The notes: generated by a model from the sequence alone, not told the origin. 64,000 bases of DNA from Rummeliibacillus sp044763875 (GCF_044763875.1 NZ_JBIWGZ010000003.1:496001-560000), one strand, 5' to 3'; positions 40,991 to 50,354 are shown, numbered from the stretch's first letter. Program-made: numbers and translations.

Positions 40991-41809
40991 TTGTTGAAGC
41001 TAATATCTATATGCCCAAGCAATACTGAAATTGTAGCTTATTTAGGACTTGAAGAAAGTCTTATTGCGGTTGATGACTATTCAGATTGGCCTGCTAGTAT
41101 TGCAGATTTGCCTAAATTAGGACCTGATTTATCAATTGATATGGATCAACTTGAAAAGTTGGAGCCCGATTTAGTCTTAGCCTCGTTAAGTGTACCAGGC
41201 ATGGAGAAAAATGTGGCTGAATTAGAACGGAGAGGTATTCCTCATATCGTATTAAATTCCAATAGTCTAGCAGAAATTGCAGAGGATCTAAGAGTAGTGG
41301 CACAAGCCTGTCACATTCCAGACCAAGGTATGACGAGGGCTTCTCAATTTGAAGATTTTATCAAGCATATGCGAAAAATCGCAAAAGACTGCACCGAGTT
41401 TCCTTCTTGTTATTGGGAATGGTGGCCAAATCCTATCTTTACCCCAGGACATGTAAATTGGCTGACAGAAATTAGTGCTATTGCTGGCGGTCGTAATCTA
41501 TTTCAAGATGTAGAGCTGGCCAGTGTACAAACTGATTGGGAAGACATTCGTTTGCGCAATCCCGATTATATTTTTCTAGCATGGGTTGGAGTGCAATATG
41601 AACGAGTTAAACCTTCTCTAATTATGAAAAGACCAGGTTGGCCTGAGTTGTCTGCAATTGTAAATAGTCGCTTGCATGTAATGGAAGAGTGGCTCTATTG
41701 TCGACCATCCCCTCGCTTGTTAGAAGGGGCATTGAAATTAGCACAAATCTTACATCCTGACAAATACAATAATATAGAGCTCCCTGAATGGATTGGTAAA
41801 ATAAAATAG
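40991..41809 (+). CDS. Periplasmic-binding-protein-fold (BtuF-like) protein without signal peptide
   Basis: 272 residues of the class III substrate-binding fold: N-lobe ISICPSNTEIVAYLGLEESLIAVDDYSDWP (in parts), a long linking helix near 120-135, and C-lobe with LRNPDYIFLAWVG. Annotated relatives are called cobalamin-binding proteins. No lipoprotein signal or membrane helix exists, and no ABC permease or ATPase gene is nearby, so transport is unlikely and the ligand is unknown. The aromatic patch CYWEWWPNPIFTPGHVNW near 140-157 is characteristic of this soluble group. Start is one of two adjacent TTG codons (40991 or 40994) after GGAG. Confidence 0.75.
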   Translation: MLKLISICPSNTEIVAYLGLEESLIAVDDYSDWPASIADLPKLGPDLSIDMDQLEKLEPDLVLASLSVPGMEKNVAELERRGIPHIVLNSNSLAEIAEDLRVVAQACHIPDQGMTRASQFEDFIKHMRKIAKDCTEFPSCYWEWWPNPIFTPGHVNWLTEISAIAGGRNLFQDVELASVQTDWEDIRLRNPDYIFLAWVGVQYERVKPSLIMKRPGWPELSAIVNSRLHVMEEWLYCRPSPRLLEGALKLAQILHPDKYNNIELPEWIGKIK

Positions 41810-41840
41810 ATTTCTTCAATATTTAGAATAGATCAATCTG

Positions 41841-41886
41841 AAAAAGAAAAATGCCTATACCTGATGAACAGGATAGGCATTTTTTA
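41841..41886. terminator. Bidirectional terminator between the binding-protein gene and tyrS
   Basis: ATGCCTATaCCTG pairs with CAGGATAGGCAT, with TTTTTT on the plus side and TTTTTCTTTTT on the minus side. Confidence 0.85.
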
Positions 41887-42015
41887 TTTTGTTACTTTTT
41901 TACCTGGTTACACCTACCAGTATGACGGCTAGCTTTGATCTGCTTCATAATTACTAAACTTATTGGCATCACGCAACTGGCGATCGGTACCACTCATCTT
42001 GCTAAAAATCAGCTT

Positions 42016-43284
42016 CTAATTAAATTTGACCATGTGGTATTTTTTCTTACCTCGACGAATAATTGAGAATGCGTCTTCCATGCGGTCTTTTGCATCGATT
42101 ACGTATTCAAGTTCTTTAACTTTTTCACCATTTACTGAGATCGCACCATTCGCTACATCTTCACGTGCTTGACGTTTAGAAGATGAAATGTTCGCTTCTA
42201 CTAATAGATCAACGATGTTTTTGTCTTCTTTCGCTACTTCTACTGATGGAACACCTGAGAAAGCCACTTTCATTTCGTCTACTGAAAGTGATTTAAGGTC
42301 ACCTGAGAATAAGGCAGAAGTGATACGGAGTGCTTGGTCTAAGCCTTCTTCACCATGAATTTGTTTTGTCATTTCAGCAGCTAATGTTTTTTGAGCTTCT
42401 CTTAAATGTGGTTCTGTTTCCACTTTTTCTTCTAAAGATTCAATTTCAGAACGAGTTAAGAATGTAAAGATTTTCAAGTATTTCACAACATCTGCATCTG
42501 CAGTGTTTAACCAGAATTGGTAGAACTCGTATGGAGAAGTTTTTTCAGCGTCTAACCAAACTGCTCCACCAGCTGTTTTACCGAATTTCGTACCATCAGA
42601 TTTTGTTACCAATGGAATTGTAATACCAAATGCTTTAGCATCTTCATCATGTGTTTTACGAATCACTTCTAGACCTGTTGTAATGTTACCCCATTGGTCA
42701 GAACCACCCACTTGAATACGTACATCGTAGTTGTCGTATAGATGATTGAAATCCATCCCTTGTATTAATGTGTAAGTGAATTCAGTGAACGATAAACCTG
42801 ATTCTAAACGAGAAGAAATAGTATCTTTACTTAGCATGTAATTGATATTGATTAATTTACCGTAATCACGTAAAAATTCGATTGTACTTAGTTTCCCTAC
42901 CCAATCATAGTTATTGACCAGTTGTGCTCCGTTATTGTCTTCTGAGAAATCAAAAATACGTTCAAGCTGCGCTTTGATACTTGCAACATTGTGATCGATT
43001 TGTTCAGCAGTTAGTAGGTTTCGTTCTGTAGAGCGTCCTGATGGATCACCAATCATACCTGTTGCACCACCAACAAGAAGTATCGGACGATGGCCTGCTT
43101 GTTGGAAGCGGCGCAATGTTAACATTGGTACAATATGACCAATATGCATTGAATCTGCAGTTGGGTCAACACCTACGTATAGTGAAACTTTCTCTTCATT
43201 CAATAATTTTTCCATACCTTCAGCATCAGTTTGTTGGTACAACAAACCTCGCCATTGTAAATCTTCTAATAATGCATTTGTCAT
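42016..43284 (-). CDS. tyrS: Tyrosyl-tRNA synthetase
   Basis: Class I synthetase, 422 residues (B. subtilis 422). HIGH motif at 47-50 (PTADSMHIGHIVPM), tyrosine pocket with YDWVGKLSTIEFLRDYGK and GGSDQWGNITTGLEV, and KMSKS-equivalent KFGKT (TKSDGTKFGKTAGGAVW). A C-terminal S4-like tRNA-binding domain follows (about 350-422; SSKRQAREDVANGAISVNGEKV in parts). AGGAGGG precedes the ATG. Controlled by the T-box leader upstream. It belongs to the TyrS group of Bacillus, distinct from TyrZ. Confidence 0.97.
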   Translation of the reverse strand: MTNALLEDLQWRGLLYQQTDAEGMEKLLNEEKVSLYVGVDPTADSMHIGHIVPMLTLRRFQQAGHRPILLVGGATGMIGDPSGRSTERNLLTAEQIDHNVASIKAQLERIFDFSEDNNGAQLVNNYDWVGKLSTIEFLRDYGKLININYMLSKDTISSRLESGLSFTEFTYTLIQGMDFNHLYDNYDVRIQVGGSDQWGNITTGLEVIRKTHDEDAKAFGITIPLVTKSDGTKFGKTAGGAVWLDAEKTSPYEFYQFWLNTADADVVKYLKIFTFLTRSEIESLEEKVETEPHLREAQKTLAAEMTKQIHGEEGLDQALRITSALFSGDLKSLSVDEMKVAFSGVPSVEVAKEDKNIVDLLVEANISSSKRQAREDVANGAISVNGEKVKELEYVIDAKDRMEDAFSIIRRGKKKYHMVKFN

Positions 43285-43537
43285 AGTAATTCCCTCCTAA
43301 AATATAAAAACGCCCCTGCATAATAAAATGCAGGGACGTTAATTACAAATTTAACGCGGTACCACCCAGCTTGAAGAATACATGATTCTCCCGCTTTAAT
43401 CGCTTTATCGCAGCGGCTGCGTTCTCGCTCCAAATGTGTAATTCGCGTCCATACTGTGACTAGCTTACACCAAACGCTAGCTCTCTAAACAGGGAATATG
43501 TTCACTACTGCGCACTCTTCTACGCCAGAAAACTATT
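43285..43537 (-). promoter_or_regulatory. T-box leader of tyrS
   Basis: On the minus strand the T-box sequence GGGTGGTACCGCG is at 43355-43367. The terminator stem (CGTCCCTGCA with TGCAGGGGCG, then TTTTT) is at 43306-43338. The antiterminator would form from the T-box. Further upstream are a Stem-I AGTA region (GCAGTAGTGAAC) and a TAC tyrosine codon in GAATTACAC as a likely specifier. Uncharged tRNA-Tyr should favour read-through. Confidence 0.9.
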
Positions 43538-43543
43538 ATGACT

Positions 43544-43571
43544 ATTGTACTTCATTTTAAATAGTTGTCAA
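43544..43571 (-). promoter_or_regulatory. Sigma-A promoter of the tyrS T-box transcript
   Basis: Minus strand TTGACA (43566-43571), 16 bp, TACAAT (43544-43549). Confidence 0.7.
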
Positions 43572-43599
43572 TAAGTATTATTATTGTGGTTTTGAATTA

Positions 43600-44054
43600 T
43601 GGTATAATAGACAATATTTTAGAAGGTTATTAGTATCCGTATTGTTTTTATTTGAATCTAAAAGCCAATACTGCTGACTTTTTTTGATAATACTCAAAAA
43701 TACGGATAAAACTTCAGATAAATGGAATAAAATCCATAAAAAGAGGTAAGGTTTAATCATATGACTATTCTATTTTTCAAATAGCTATGCTTATTATTTT
43801 GTTACATACTCAATTTTGGATGCTTATTCTATTCTTTTTAGCAACAAGCTAACTACAATTTGAATAACCTTATACTCCATGATCTTAAATCAGACATAGT
43901 ATGCTACTACAAATAGTAGCCACATAGAAATAGACCCTTGTCGGATGCAGCAATGGTTATTTCTTCAAAACATTTAAAGGAGGTAGGCCAACTGTCAAAA
44001 GCGCACCATCCTATCTTTATGATTATAGAGATATAGATTTTTGGCATTGGTCGT
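43600..44054 (+). promoter_or_regulatory. Upstream region of the PBP gene: extended -10, inverted repeat, strong ribosome site
   Basis: TGGTATAAT (43600-43608) is an extended -10 element, giving a leader of about 440 bases. A perfect 10-bp inverted repeat, tatccgtatt (43634-43643) and aatacggata (43699-43708), has a T-run in its loop. A perfect ribosome site AAAGGAGGT lies at 43976-43984 but is followed seven bases later by CTG, not ATG. No known riboswitch was recognised. Confidence 0.4.
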
Positions 44055-46877
44055 GTGATCGAAAATATGAAAGAATGGATAGCCAATATAAATCAAAAGC
44101 TCGATGAATTATCAAAAACAACATGGATGAAATATTTCCGCATTTCATCTAGCGTTATCTGGAACTTATTATTAATCTTCATCATCTTTGTTGTAATGGG
44201 TACAGTATTTGTCGGCTCGATTGGTGCTGGTTACTTTGCTTCACTTGTAAAGGATGAACCTTTACGATCAAAAGCTGAAATGCGAAGTGCAATCTTCAAT
44301 TACGATGAAACCAGTACACTCTATTTTGCTAGCAATAAGTATCTCGGGAAAATGCGTACAGACCTTGAGCGTCAAGAGACAACTTTGAATCAAATTTCGC
44401 CAAATGTCATAAACGCCGTTCTTGCTACAGAGGATGAATATTTCTATCAACATAAGGGGATTGTCCCAAAAGCAGTATTTCGAGGTCTTTTGCAAGATGT
44501 TAGTAACTCAAACAACCAAACAGGTGGGTCAACCTTAACACAGCAATTGATCAAAAACCAAATCTTAACTAATGAAGTTTCTTATGAACGAAAAGCAAAA
44601 GAATTACTTCTAGCCATGCGTTTAGAACATTTTATGACAAAGGATGAAATTTTAGAGGCGTATCTAAATGTTATTCCATATGGTCGAAATTCAAGTGGTC
44701 GCAATATTGCTGGAGTTGAGACTGCTGCTGAAGGGATATTTAACAAAAATGCCAAGGATTTAAACTTAGCGCAATCAGCATATATCGCAGGGATACCTCA
44801 ATCTCCATATGCGTATACTCCATTTACACAAAAAGGTGTTCTAAAAGACAAAAAGAGTCTTCAACTCGGTATTAACAGAATGAAAACTGTTTTATATCGC
44901 ATGCATGAAACTGGTTATATTACAGATCAACAATATAAAAAAGCATTAAAATATAATATTACGAAAGATTTCAGGAAACCGGAAGTTCGACCTGAAGAAA
45001 AATATCCATACGTAACATACGAAATTGAAAGTCGCGCAAAAGACATTATGGCAGAAATTTTAGCGAAGAAAGATGGCATCGACGCTGATCGCTTAAAAAA
45101 TGAGCCGAAACTAAAAGAAAAGTATGTAATTCTGGCAGACCGTGAATTACGTTCTAAAGGATATAAAATTTACTCTACAATTGATAAACAAATGTATGAC
45201 TCCATGCAAAAGGTGAAAGATAATTTCCCTTATTACGGTACAACCTTTACTAAACAAGTAACCGATCCAGAGACTGGCAAGGTAAGCACTGTCAATGATC
45301 CAGTTCAAGTTGGTAGTATTGTAATTGAGAACAAAACAGGGAAAATTTTAAGTTTTATCGGTGGTCGTGATCATAAGTTAGAAGAATTAAATCATGCAAC
45401 GCAAGCTAAACGCTCTAATGGTTCTACTATGAAACCATTACTAGTATATGCACCAGCAATTCAATACGGATTAATTGGTGCCGGTAGCCCAGTGGCTGAT
45501 GTTAAATTTAGTCTTGGCTCTTGGTCACCTTCAAACTATACTGAAACTGACGAACGAGGGTTAATATCTGCACGTGAAGCTTTAAAAGATTCACAAAACT
45601 TACCTGCCATTCGTTTATATGCTCAAATCATGAACCGAAAACCTGCTAACTTATTAGTTAAAAATGGATTTACAAGTTTAGATGCAGATGACTACACAAA
45701 CTATTCAACTGCAATTGGTGCCTTAAAGTATGGCGTCACTGTTGAAGAAAATACCAATGCATTCGCAACATTTGCAAATGAAGGTAAGTTCGTTGATGCC
45801 TATATGATTTCAAAAATTGTTGATAACAAAGGCAATATAGTGTACAAACACAAATCAAAAGCAAAACAAGTTTATAGTAAACAAACAGCGTATATCACAA
45901 CAGATATGCTTAGAGATGTTTTAAAACAAGGTACAGGTACAACGGCTAATAGCAATTTAAAATTCCGTGCAGATTTTGCTGCTAAAACCGGTACTTCTCA
46001 ACAATATAATGATGTATGGCTAGTCGGTTACAATCCTGATATCTCTTTAGGCGTTTGGATGGGATACGATCAACCAAAAACTTTGTATCAGGGTAATAGT
46101 ATTTATGGTCAACCAAGTACTCGTATAAACCTAATGTGGGCTCGTTTAATGAATTCAGTTTACGATACGAATCCAAAGTTAGCTACAGCAAATGGTAAAA
46201 CCTTTAAACAGCCATCAGGCGTTGTTAGCCAAACATTCTGCGGTATTACAGGTCATGCATATACAAGTGCATGTGCTGGAAATGCACGAACAGATTTATT
46301 TAACGCAAACGTTATGCTACCAGGTCCTGAAACAGCATTCGCTGGCGGTGGTTTAACTGATGCCTTTAAGCAAAGTATGCTAAGTCCATTTGGTGGAGAT
46401 TATTCAAAACTATTCGGTGCCAAAGCGAAAGCAGAAGAGGAAAAAAAGAAGGAAAAAGAACAGAAAAAGAAAGAAACTGAAAATAATACAAGAAACCCGA
46501 ATACCAACAACAATTCGAATAACACAAATGGCTCAAATAATTCGAATAGTAATGCGGGTAATTCAAATTCAGGTAATAAGAACAATAATAATTCAAATAA
46601 CAACTCGAATGGCTCAGGTAATTCAAATAAGCCAGGTAACTCAGGTAACTCGGGTAACTCAGGTAACTCGGGTAACTCAGGTAACTCGGGTAACTCAGGT
46701 AACTCAGGTAACTCGGGTAACTCAGGTAACTCAGGTAACTCGGGTAACTCGGGTAACTCGGGTAACTCGGGTAACTCGGGTAACTCGGGTAACTCGGGTA
46801 ACTCGGGTAACTCAGGATCTGATGGTTCTAACAATAATGGAGACCAAGGCAATGATTCTGGGTCAAATGGTGAATAA
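44055..46877 (+). CDS. Class A penicillin-binding protein with repetitive Asn-Ser-Gly tail
   Basis: 940-residue bifunctional peptidoglycan synthase. One N-terminal membrane helix (about 33-60). Glycosyltransferase domain with catalytic Glu126 (ATEDEYFYQHKG) and GGSTLTQQLIKNQ. Transpeptidase domain with SxxK (Ser457, SNGSTMKP), SQN near 513-515 and KTGT near 643-646. After a Lys/Glu-rich stretch (about 790-815) comes a low-complexity Asn/Ser/Gly tail that includes 20 NSG units, exposed outside the cell. The start is uncertain: GTG at 44055 lacks a ribosome site, as does ATG at 44067. The sequence resembles PBP1A/2-type enzymes found between tyrS and acsA in other Bacillales. Monocistronic. Confidence 0.92.
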   Translation: MIENMKEWIANINQKLDELSKTTWMKYFRISSSVIWNLLLIFIIFVVMGTVFVGSIGAGYFASLVKDEPLRSKAEMRSAIFNYDETSTLYFASNKYLGKMRTDLERQETTLNQISPNVINAVLATEDEYFYQHKGIVPKAVFRGLLQDVSNSNNQTGGSTLTQQLIKNQILTNEVSYERKAKELLLAMRLEHFMTKDEILEAYLNVIPYGRNSSGRNIAGVETAAEGIFNKNAKDLNLAQSAYIAGIPQSPYAYTPFTQKGVLKDKKSLQLGINRMKTVLYRMHETGYITDQQYKKALKYNITKDFRKPEVRPEEKYPYVTYEIESRAKDIMAEILAKKDGIDADRLKNEPKLKEKYVILADRELRSKGYKIYSTIDKQMYDSMQKVKDNFPYYGTTFTKQVTDPETGKVSTVNDPVQVGSIVIENKTGKILSFIGGRDHKLEELNHATQAKRSNGSTMKPLLVYAPAIQYGLIGAGSPVADVKFSLGSWSPSNYTETDERGLISAREALKDSQNLPAIRLYAQIMNRKPANLLVKNGFTSLDADDYTNYSTAIGALKYGVTVEENTNAFATFANEGKFVDAYMISKIVDNKGNIVYKHKSKAKQVYSKQTAYITTDMLRDVLKQGTGTTANSNLKFRADFAAKTGTSQQYNDVWLVGYNPDISLGVWMGYDQPKTLYQGNSIYGQPSTRINLMWARLMNSVYDTNPKLATANGKTFKQPSGVVSQTFCGITGHAYTSACAGNARTDLFNANVMLPGPETAFAGGGLTDAFKQSMLSPFGGDYSKLFGAKAKAEEEKKKEKEQKKKETENNTRNPNTNNNSNNTNGSNNSNSNAGNSNSGNKNNNNSNNNSNGSGNSNKPGNSGNSGNSGNSGNSGNSGNSGNSGNSGNSGNSGNSGNSGNSGNSGNSGNSGNSGNSGNSGSDGSNNNGDQGNDSGSNGE
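46638..46817 (+). repeat. 20 tandem copies of a 9-bp unit, aactc(a/g)ggt
   Basis: Twenty in-frame units encode Asn-Ser-Gly (residues about 862-921 of the PBP). Units alternate tca and tcg serine codons at first, then seven tcg units run in a row, a sign of recent slippage or recombination. The opposite strand is also open across it (Glu-Leu-Pro repeats), which is a by-product. Confidence 0.95.
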
Positions 46878-46884
46878 AAATTAG

Positions 46885-46914
46885 AGAGTGAGATATCTAT
46901 CTCACTCTTTTTTT
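46885..46914 (+). terminator. Terminator of the PBP gene
   Basis: AGAGTGAGAT pairs with ATCTCACTCT, followed by seven T. Confidence 0.9.
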
Positions 46915-46972
46915 GTTGGAAATTCATGAAAATTAAAGCTATGATTCATGTAGATTCATAAAAGTAAACAAC

Positions 46973-47017
46973 AAAAAAGGCATCTCAATAGTCTCCCCTG
47001 AACTTTGAGATGCCTTT
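46973..47017 (-). terminator. Terminator of acsA
   Basis: AAAGGCATCTCAA pairs perfectly with TTGAGATGCCTTT; minus strand TTTTTTG follows. The 120 bases from here to the acsA stop hold nothing recognisable. Confidence 0.85.
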
Positions 47018-47139
47018 CAATTATTCAGACATGTTGCTCAATAAACATGTCTACTTTTTTATAAGAAATATACCCCTTTATTTTTATCCCCATTATACGC
47101 AAACACCAGCTAGTCCAGCATTAGACTCTTAAAATGCTA

Positions 47140-48855
47140 TTAATCTTCCATTGTAGATAAATCACCTGTAGGTAGATCAAGTTCCCATGCTTTTAGAACA
47201 CGACGCATAATTTTACCACTTCGTGTTTTAGGTAATTTATCTTTAAATTCAATCTCACGCGGTGCAGCATGTGCTGCTAAACCCGTTTTGACAAATTGTT
47301 TAATTTCTTCTTCCAGTTCAACTGATGGTTCAATACCTTCTATTAATGCAATAAATGCTTTAATAATTTCTCCACGTACAGGATCTGGTTTACCAATTAC
47401 ACCCGCTTCAAGAATTAATGGATGCTCCAGTAATTTACTTTCCACTTCAAATGGGCCAACTCGTTCTCCAGCTGTCATGATAATATCATCTATACGTCCT
47501 TGGAACCAAAAGTAGCCATCATCATCCATATAAGCAGAATCACCTGAAACATACCATTCTCCTGCTAAGAAGTAAGATTCATAGCGAGCAGAGTTATTCC
47601 AAATTTGACGCATCATTGATGGCCACCCTTTTCTAAACGCTAAATTCCCCATTGTAAATGGTGGTAGCTCATTCCCTTGGTCATCTACGATTGCCGCTTT
47701 AATACCTGGGATTGGTTTACCCATCGAACCTGGTTTAATCTCCATTGAAGGGTAATTACAAATCATTTGGGCACCTGTTTCAGTCATCCACCATGTATCA
47801 TGAATACGATGATGAAGTACCTGATATCCCCATTTAACAACTTCTGGATTTAGCGGTTCACCAACAGATACAACTTGACGTAAAGCAGATAAATCATAGT
47901 CTTTAAGAACATCATTACCAGCACCCATTAACATACGGAACGCAGTAGGTGCACTATACCAAACTGTGACTCCATAATTTTGTAAAGCTTTATACCATGA
48001 TTGAGGCGAAAAACGACCTCCTATAACTACAACTGTAGTTCCTACTAACCATGGACCAAAAATGCCATATGCTGTTCCAGTAACCCAACCAGGGTCTGCG
48101 GTACACCAGTAAATATCATCTTCTCTTAGATCAAGCACCCATTTAGCTGTTTGATATTGTTGAAGCATTGCATTGTGTACATGCAATACCCCTTTAGGTT
48201 TTCCAGTAGAACCAGATGTATAATGGAGTACCAGCCCATCTTCGCGGTCAACCCATTCAATATCAGTTTCAACTGAAGCCTCTTCTAAAAGTTTTTGAAG
48301 ATCCTTGATTTGTTCGGTTTCTTCAATGTTTTCGCCTACAAGAAATACGGTCTTTAGTAGAGGAAGACGATCAAGCGGCACTCGTTTTAATAAAGATGGT
48401 GTTGTCACTAACGCACTTGCACCACTATCACTTAAACGATCGTATACAGCACCCTCCATAAAGGCTTCAAAAAGTGGGCCAACAATAATTCCTTTTTTAA
48501 TACTACCTATTATTGAAAAATATAATTCTGGTGAGCGAGGCATAAAGACAAAAAGACGGTCCCCTTTTTCTAAACCTGCTTGTTGAAATACATTAGCAGC
48601 TTTATTTGTCCATTCCTTTACGTCTTGAAAAGTATAAGATTCTGTTCTCGTCCCACCTTCAAAGTAAAGAGCAACTTTGTTTCTTAGTTCAGATTCAGCG
48701 TGTCGATCTACTGCTTCATAAGCCATATTAACTAGACCTGTATGAGACCAACTAAAGGCTTGTTCTGTTTCCTTCCAATCAAATGTTTCTTTCACTTCAT
48801 CATAGTCATGAAATTGATATTCACCTTTTGTTACCAGTAACGGTTCAATCCTCAA
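47140..48855 (-). CDS. acsA: Acetyl-CoA synthetase
   Basis: AMP-forming acetate activation to acetyl-CoA. About 571 residues. YTSGSTGKPKGVLHVHNAML near 214-233, DTWWMTETGAQMICN near 352-366, SGDSAYMDDDGYFWFQGRID and GERVGPFEVESKL. The C-terminal Lys in LPKTRSGKIMRRVLK is the residue acetylated by AcuA in B. subtilis. The sequence nearly follows B. subtilis AcsA to its final LSTMED. The start is probably TTG at 48853-48855, seven bases after GGGGG; a TTG two codons earlier is too close to that site. Divergent from acuABC with a 190-base gap. I found no cre box in this gap, unlike in B. subtilis. Confidence 0.96.
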   Translation of the reverse strand: MRIEPLLVTKGEYQFHDYDEVKETFDWKETEQAFSWSHTGLVNMAYEAVDRHAESELRNKVALYFEGGTRTESYTFQDVKEWTNKAANVFQQAGLEKGDRLFVFMPRSPELYFSIIGSIKKGIIVGPLFEAFMEGAVYDRLSDSGASALVTTPSLLKRVPLDRLPLLKTVFLVGENIEETEQIKDLQKLLEEASVETDIEWVDREDGLVLHYTSGSTGKPKGVLHVHNAMLQQYQTAKWVLDLREDDIYWCTADPGWVTGTAYGIFGPWLVGTTVVVIGGRFSPQSWYKALQNYGVTVWYSAPTAFRMLMGAGNDVLKDYDLSALRQVVSVGEPLNPEVVKWGYQVLHHRIHDTWWMTETGAQMICNYPSMEIKPGSMGKPIPGIKAAIVDDQGNELPPFTMGNLAFRKGWPSMMRQIWNNSARYESYFLAGEWYVSGDSAYMDDDGYFWFQGRIDDIIMTAGERVGPFEVESKLLEHPLILEAGVIGKPDPVRGEIIKAFIALIEGIEPSVELEEEIKQFVKTGLAAHAAPREIEFKDKLPKTRSGKIMRRVLKAWELDLPTGDLSTMED

Positions 48856-49048
48856 TATCAATACCCCCTTATCTCAACTATTACCATCTATTATATAACA
48901 GCTTTAACCTATTGTATAACAAAAATTTTTAGAGAATTCCAATAATTTTATCGACAGCATAAATACACATAAATTTCTCATTTATGAGGTTTTTTTCTAC
49001 TTTACTCATGTATAATAAATTAAAAAAGAAAAGCGAGGAGGTGTGTAA

Positions 49049-49681
49049 ATGGAACATCTTCGAACATATTATTCAAAGAAAATAGAATCTTCTCTCGGAA
49101 CGATTGTTGTGGAAGGCCCTATTGCTACTGAAAGTCTTCAATCGCTTAAGTTTCATGACGGTTTGACGGCTTTCCGGATACCCGAACAACAATTTGCTGC
49201 AATCGTAGAAATTTCGAAACTACCTGAAGGTCGAATGATTATTGCTCGTTTAGATCAAACAATTATTGCATATGCAACTTTTCTTTATCCAGATCCTCTT
49301 GAACGTTGGTCAGAGGGGAAAATGGATAACTTAATAGAATTAGGAGCTATTGAAGTCGCACCTGAATTCCGTGGAACTGGAGTCGGGAAAAGTATACTGC
49401 AAGTATCAATGATGGACGATGCGATGGATGATTACATTGTAATCACAACAGAATATTACTGGCATTGGGATCTAAAAAGAACGGGGCTTAATGTGTGGGA
49501 ATACCGTAAAGTAATGGAGAAAATGATGCAAGCAGGAGGATTAGAAGTGGCAGCAACTGATGATCCTGAGATTTCCTCTCATCCCGCTAACTGTTTAATG
49601 GTAAGAATCGGAAGGCGAGTCGATCAAGATTCAATTGAAAAGTTTGACCAATTACGTTTTATGAATCGTTATATGTACTGA
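49049..49681 (+). CDS. acuA: Protein acetyltransferase AcuA
   Basis: 210 residues, as in B. subtilis. GNAT fold with the acetyl-CoA loop GAIEVAPEFRGTGVGKSILQ near 104-123. It acetylates the active-site Lys of AcsA and so turns it off. ITTEYYWHWDLKRTGLNVWEYRK is a family block. ATG follows GAGGAGGTG. First gene of acuABC, divergent from its target acsA, an arrangement that couples enzyme and switch. Confidence 0.95.
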   Translation: MEHLRTYYSKKIESSLGTIVVEGPIATESLQSLKFHDGLTAFRIPEQQFAAIVEISKLPEGRMIIARLDQTIIAYATFLYPDPLERWSEGKMDNLIELGAIEVAPEFRGTGVGKSILQVSMMDDAMDDYIVITTEYYWHWDLKRTGLNVWEYRKVMEKMMQAGGLEVAATDDPEISSHPANCLMVRIGRRVDQDSIEKFDQLRFMNRYMY

Positions 49682-49703
49682 TTATTAAAAAAGGGGTGAT
49701 ATG

Positions 49704-50354
49704 ATGTTAGTTGAAGAAATAATGAATACCAGTGTTATTGCATTGCAGCCATCTCATACGATAAAAGATGCAGTCAAAATTATGAAAGAGCATAAAATTC
49801 GACATTTACCAATAACTGATAATCATAACAAATTAGTGGGGCTTATTACAGAAAGAGATTTAAAAAATGCACTCCCCTCCTCTCTTTTAAAAAATATAGA
49901 TCAAAGTATATACGAACAAACATTAGAAACCGTGATGATTTCTCAACCAATTGTAGGACATCCACTTGATTTTATCGAAGAAGTAGCATTGATTTTATAT
50001 GAACACCGGATTGGTTGCATGCCTATAGTAAGCGGTGGGCAGTTAGTCGGTATAATTACAGGAACCGATTTATTGTACACATACATTGAAATTACAGGTG
50101 CCACAAAACCTAGTTCTCAAATTGAGATCCGAGTTTGCGATAAAATTGGTACACTTCATGAAATTGCCAGAATTTTCACAAACCACCATGCAAGTATTTT
50201 AAGTATGCTAGTTTATCCTGATACACAAGATGAAAAACAAAAGATTCTATCAATTCGTGTAACAATCATGAATCCTCTATCAATCATTGATGATTTACGT
50301 AAGGAAGGATTTGATGTGCTATGGCCAAATATGCCGGGCATCAATCGCCAATAA
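49704..50354 (+). CDS. acuB: AcuB, CBS-ACT domain protein
   Basis: 216 residues. Two CBS motifs (about 5-60, IMNTSVIALQPSHTIKDAVK; and about 75-130, RIGCMPIVSGGQLVGIITGTDLLYTY in parts) then a C-terminal ACT-like domain (about 140-212; IEIRVCDKIGTLHEIARIF). In B. subtilis AcuB belongs to the acetoin/acetate utilisation operon, and its biochemical role is unclear; CBS domains suggest adenine-nucleotide sensing. Two ATG codons are adjacent (49701, 49704); spacing to GGGGTG favours the second. The end overlaps acuC by 34 bases, so translation is coupled. Confidence 0.93.
   Translation: MLVEEIMNTSVIALQPSHTIKDAVKIMKEHKIRHLPITDNHNKLVGLITERDLKNALPSSLLKNIDQSIYEQTLETVMISQPIVGHPLDFIEEVALILYEHRIGCMPIVSGGQLVGIITGTDLLYTYIEITGATKPSSQIEIRVCDKIGTLHEIARIFTNHHASILSMLVYPDTQDEKQKILSIRVTIMNPLSIIDDLRKEGFDVLWPNMPGINRQ

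Noticed and set aside
40991..41809. Cobalamin ABC transporter operon
   Set aside because: The protein has no signal peptide and no permease or ATPase genes adjoin it, so only the fold assignment is kept.
46638..46817. CRISPR-like array
   Set aside because: Units are 9 bp with no spacers, they are in frame in a coding region, and no cas genes are near.
46400..46927. 175-codon minus-strand frame with Glu-Leu-Pro repeats opposite the PBP tail
   Set aside because: It is the by-product of the 9-bp repeat being free of stops on the other strand. It lacks a ribosome site, and its Leu/Glu/Pro monotony comes only from reversing Asn-Ser-Gly codons.
48862..49048. cre box in the acsA-acuA gap, expected by analogy with B. 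subtilis
   Set aside because: No sequence with the central CG and TGNAA half-site was found. The gap has only A/T-rich promoter-like elements.
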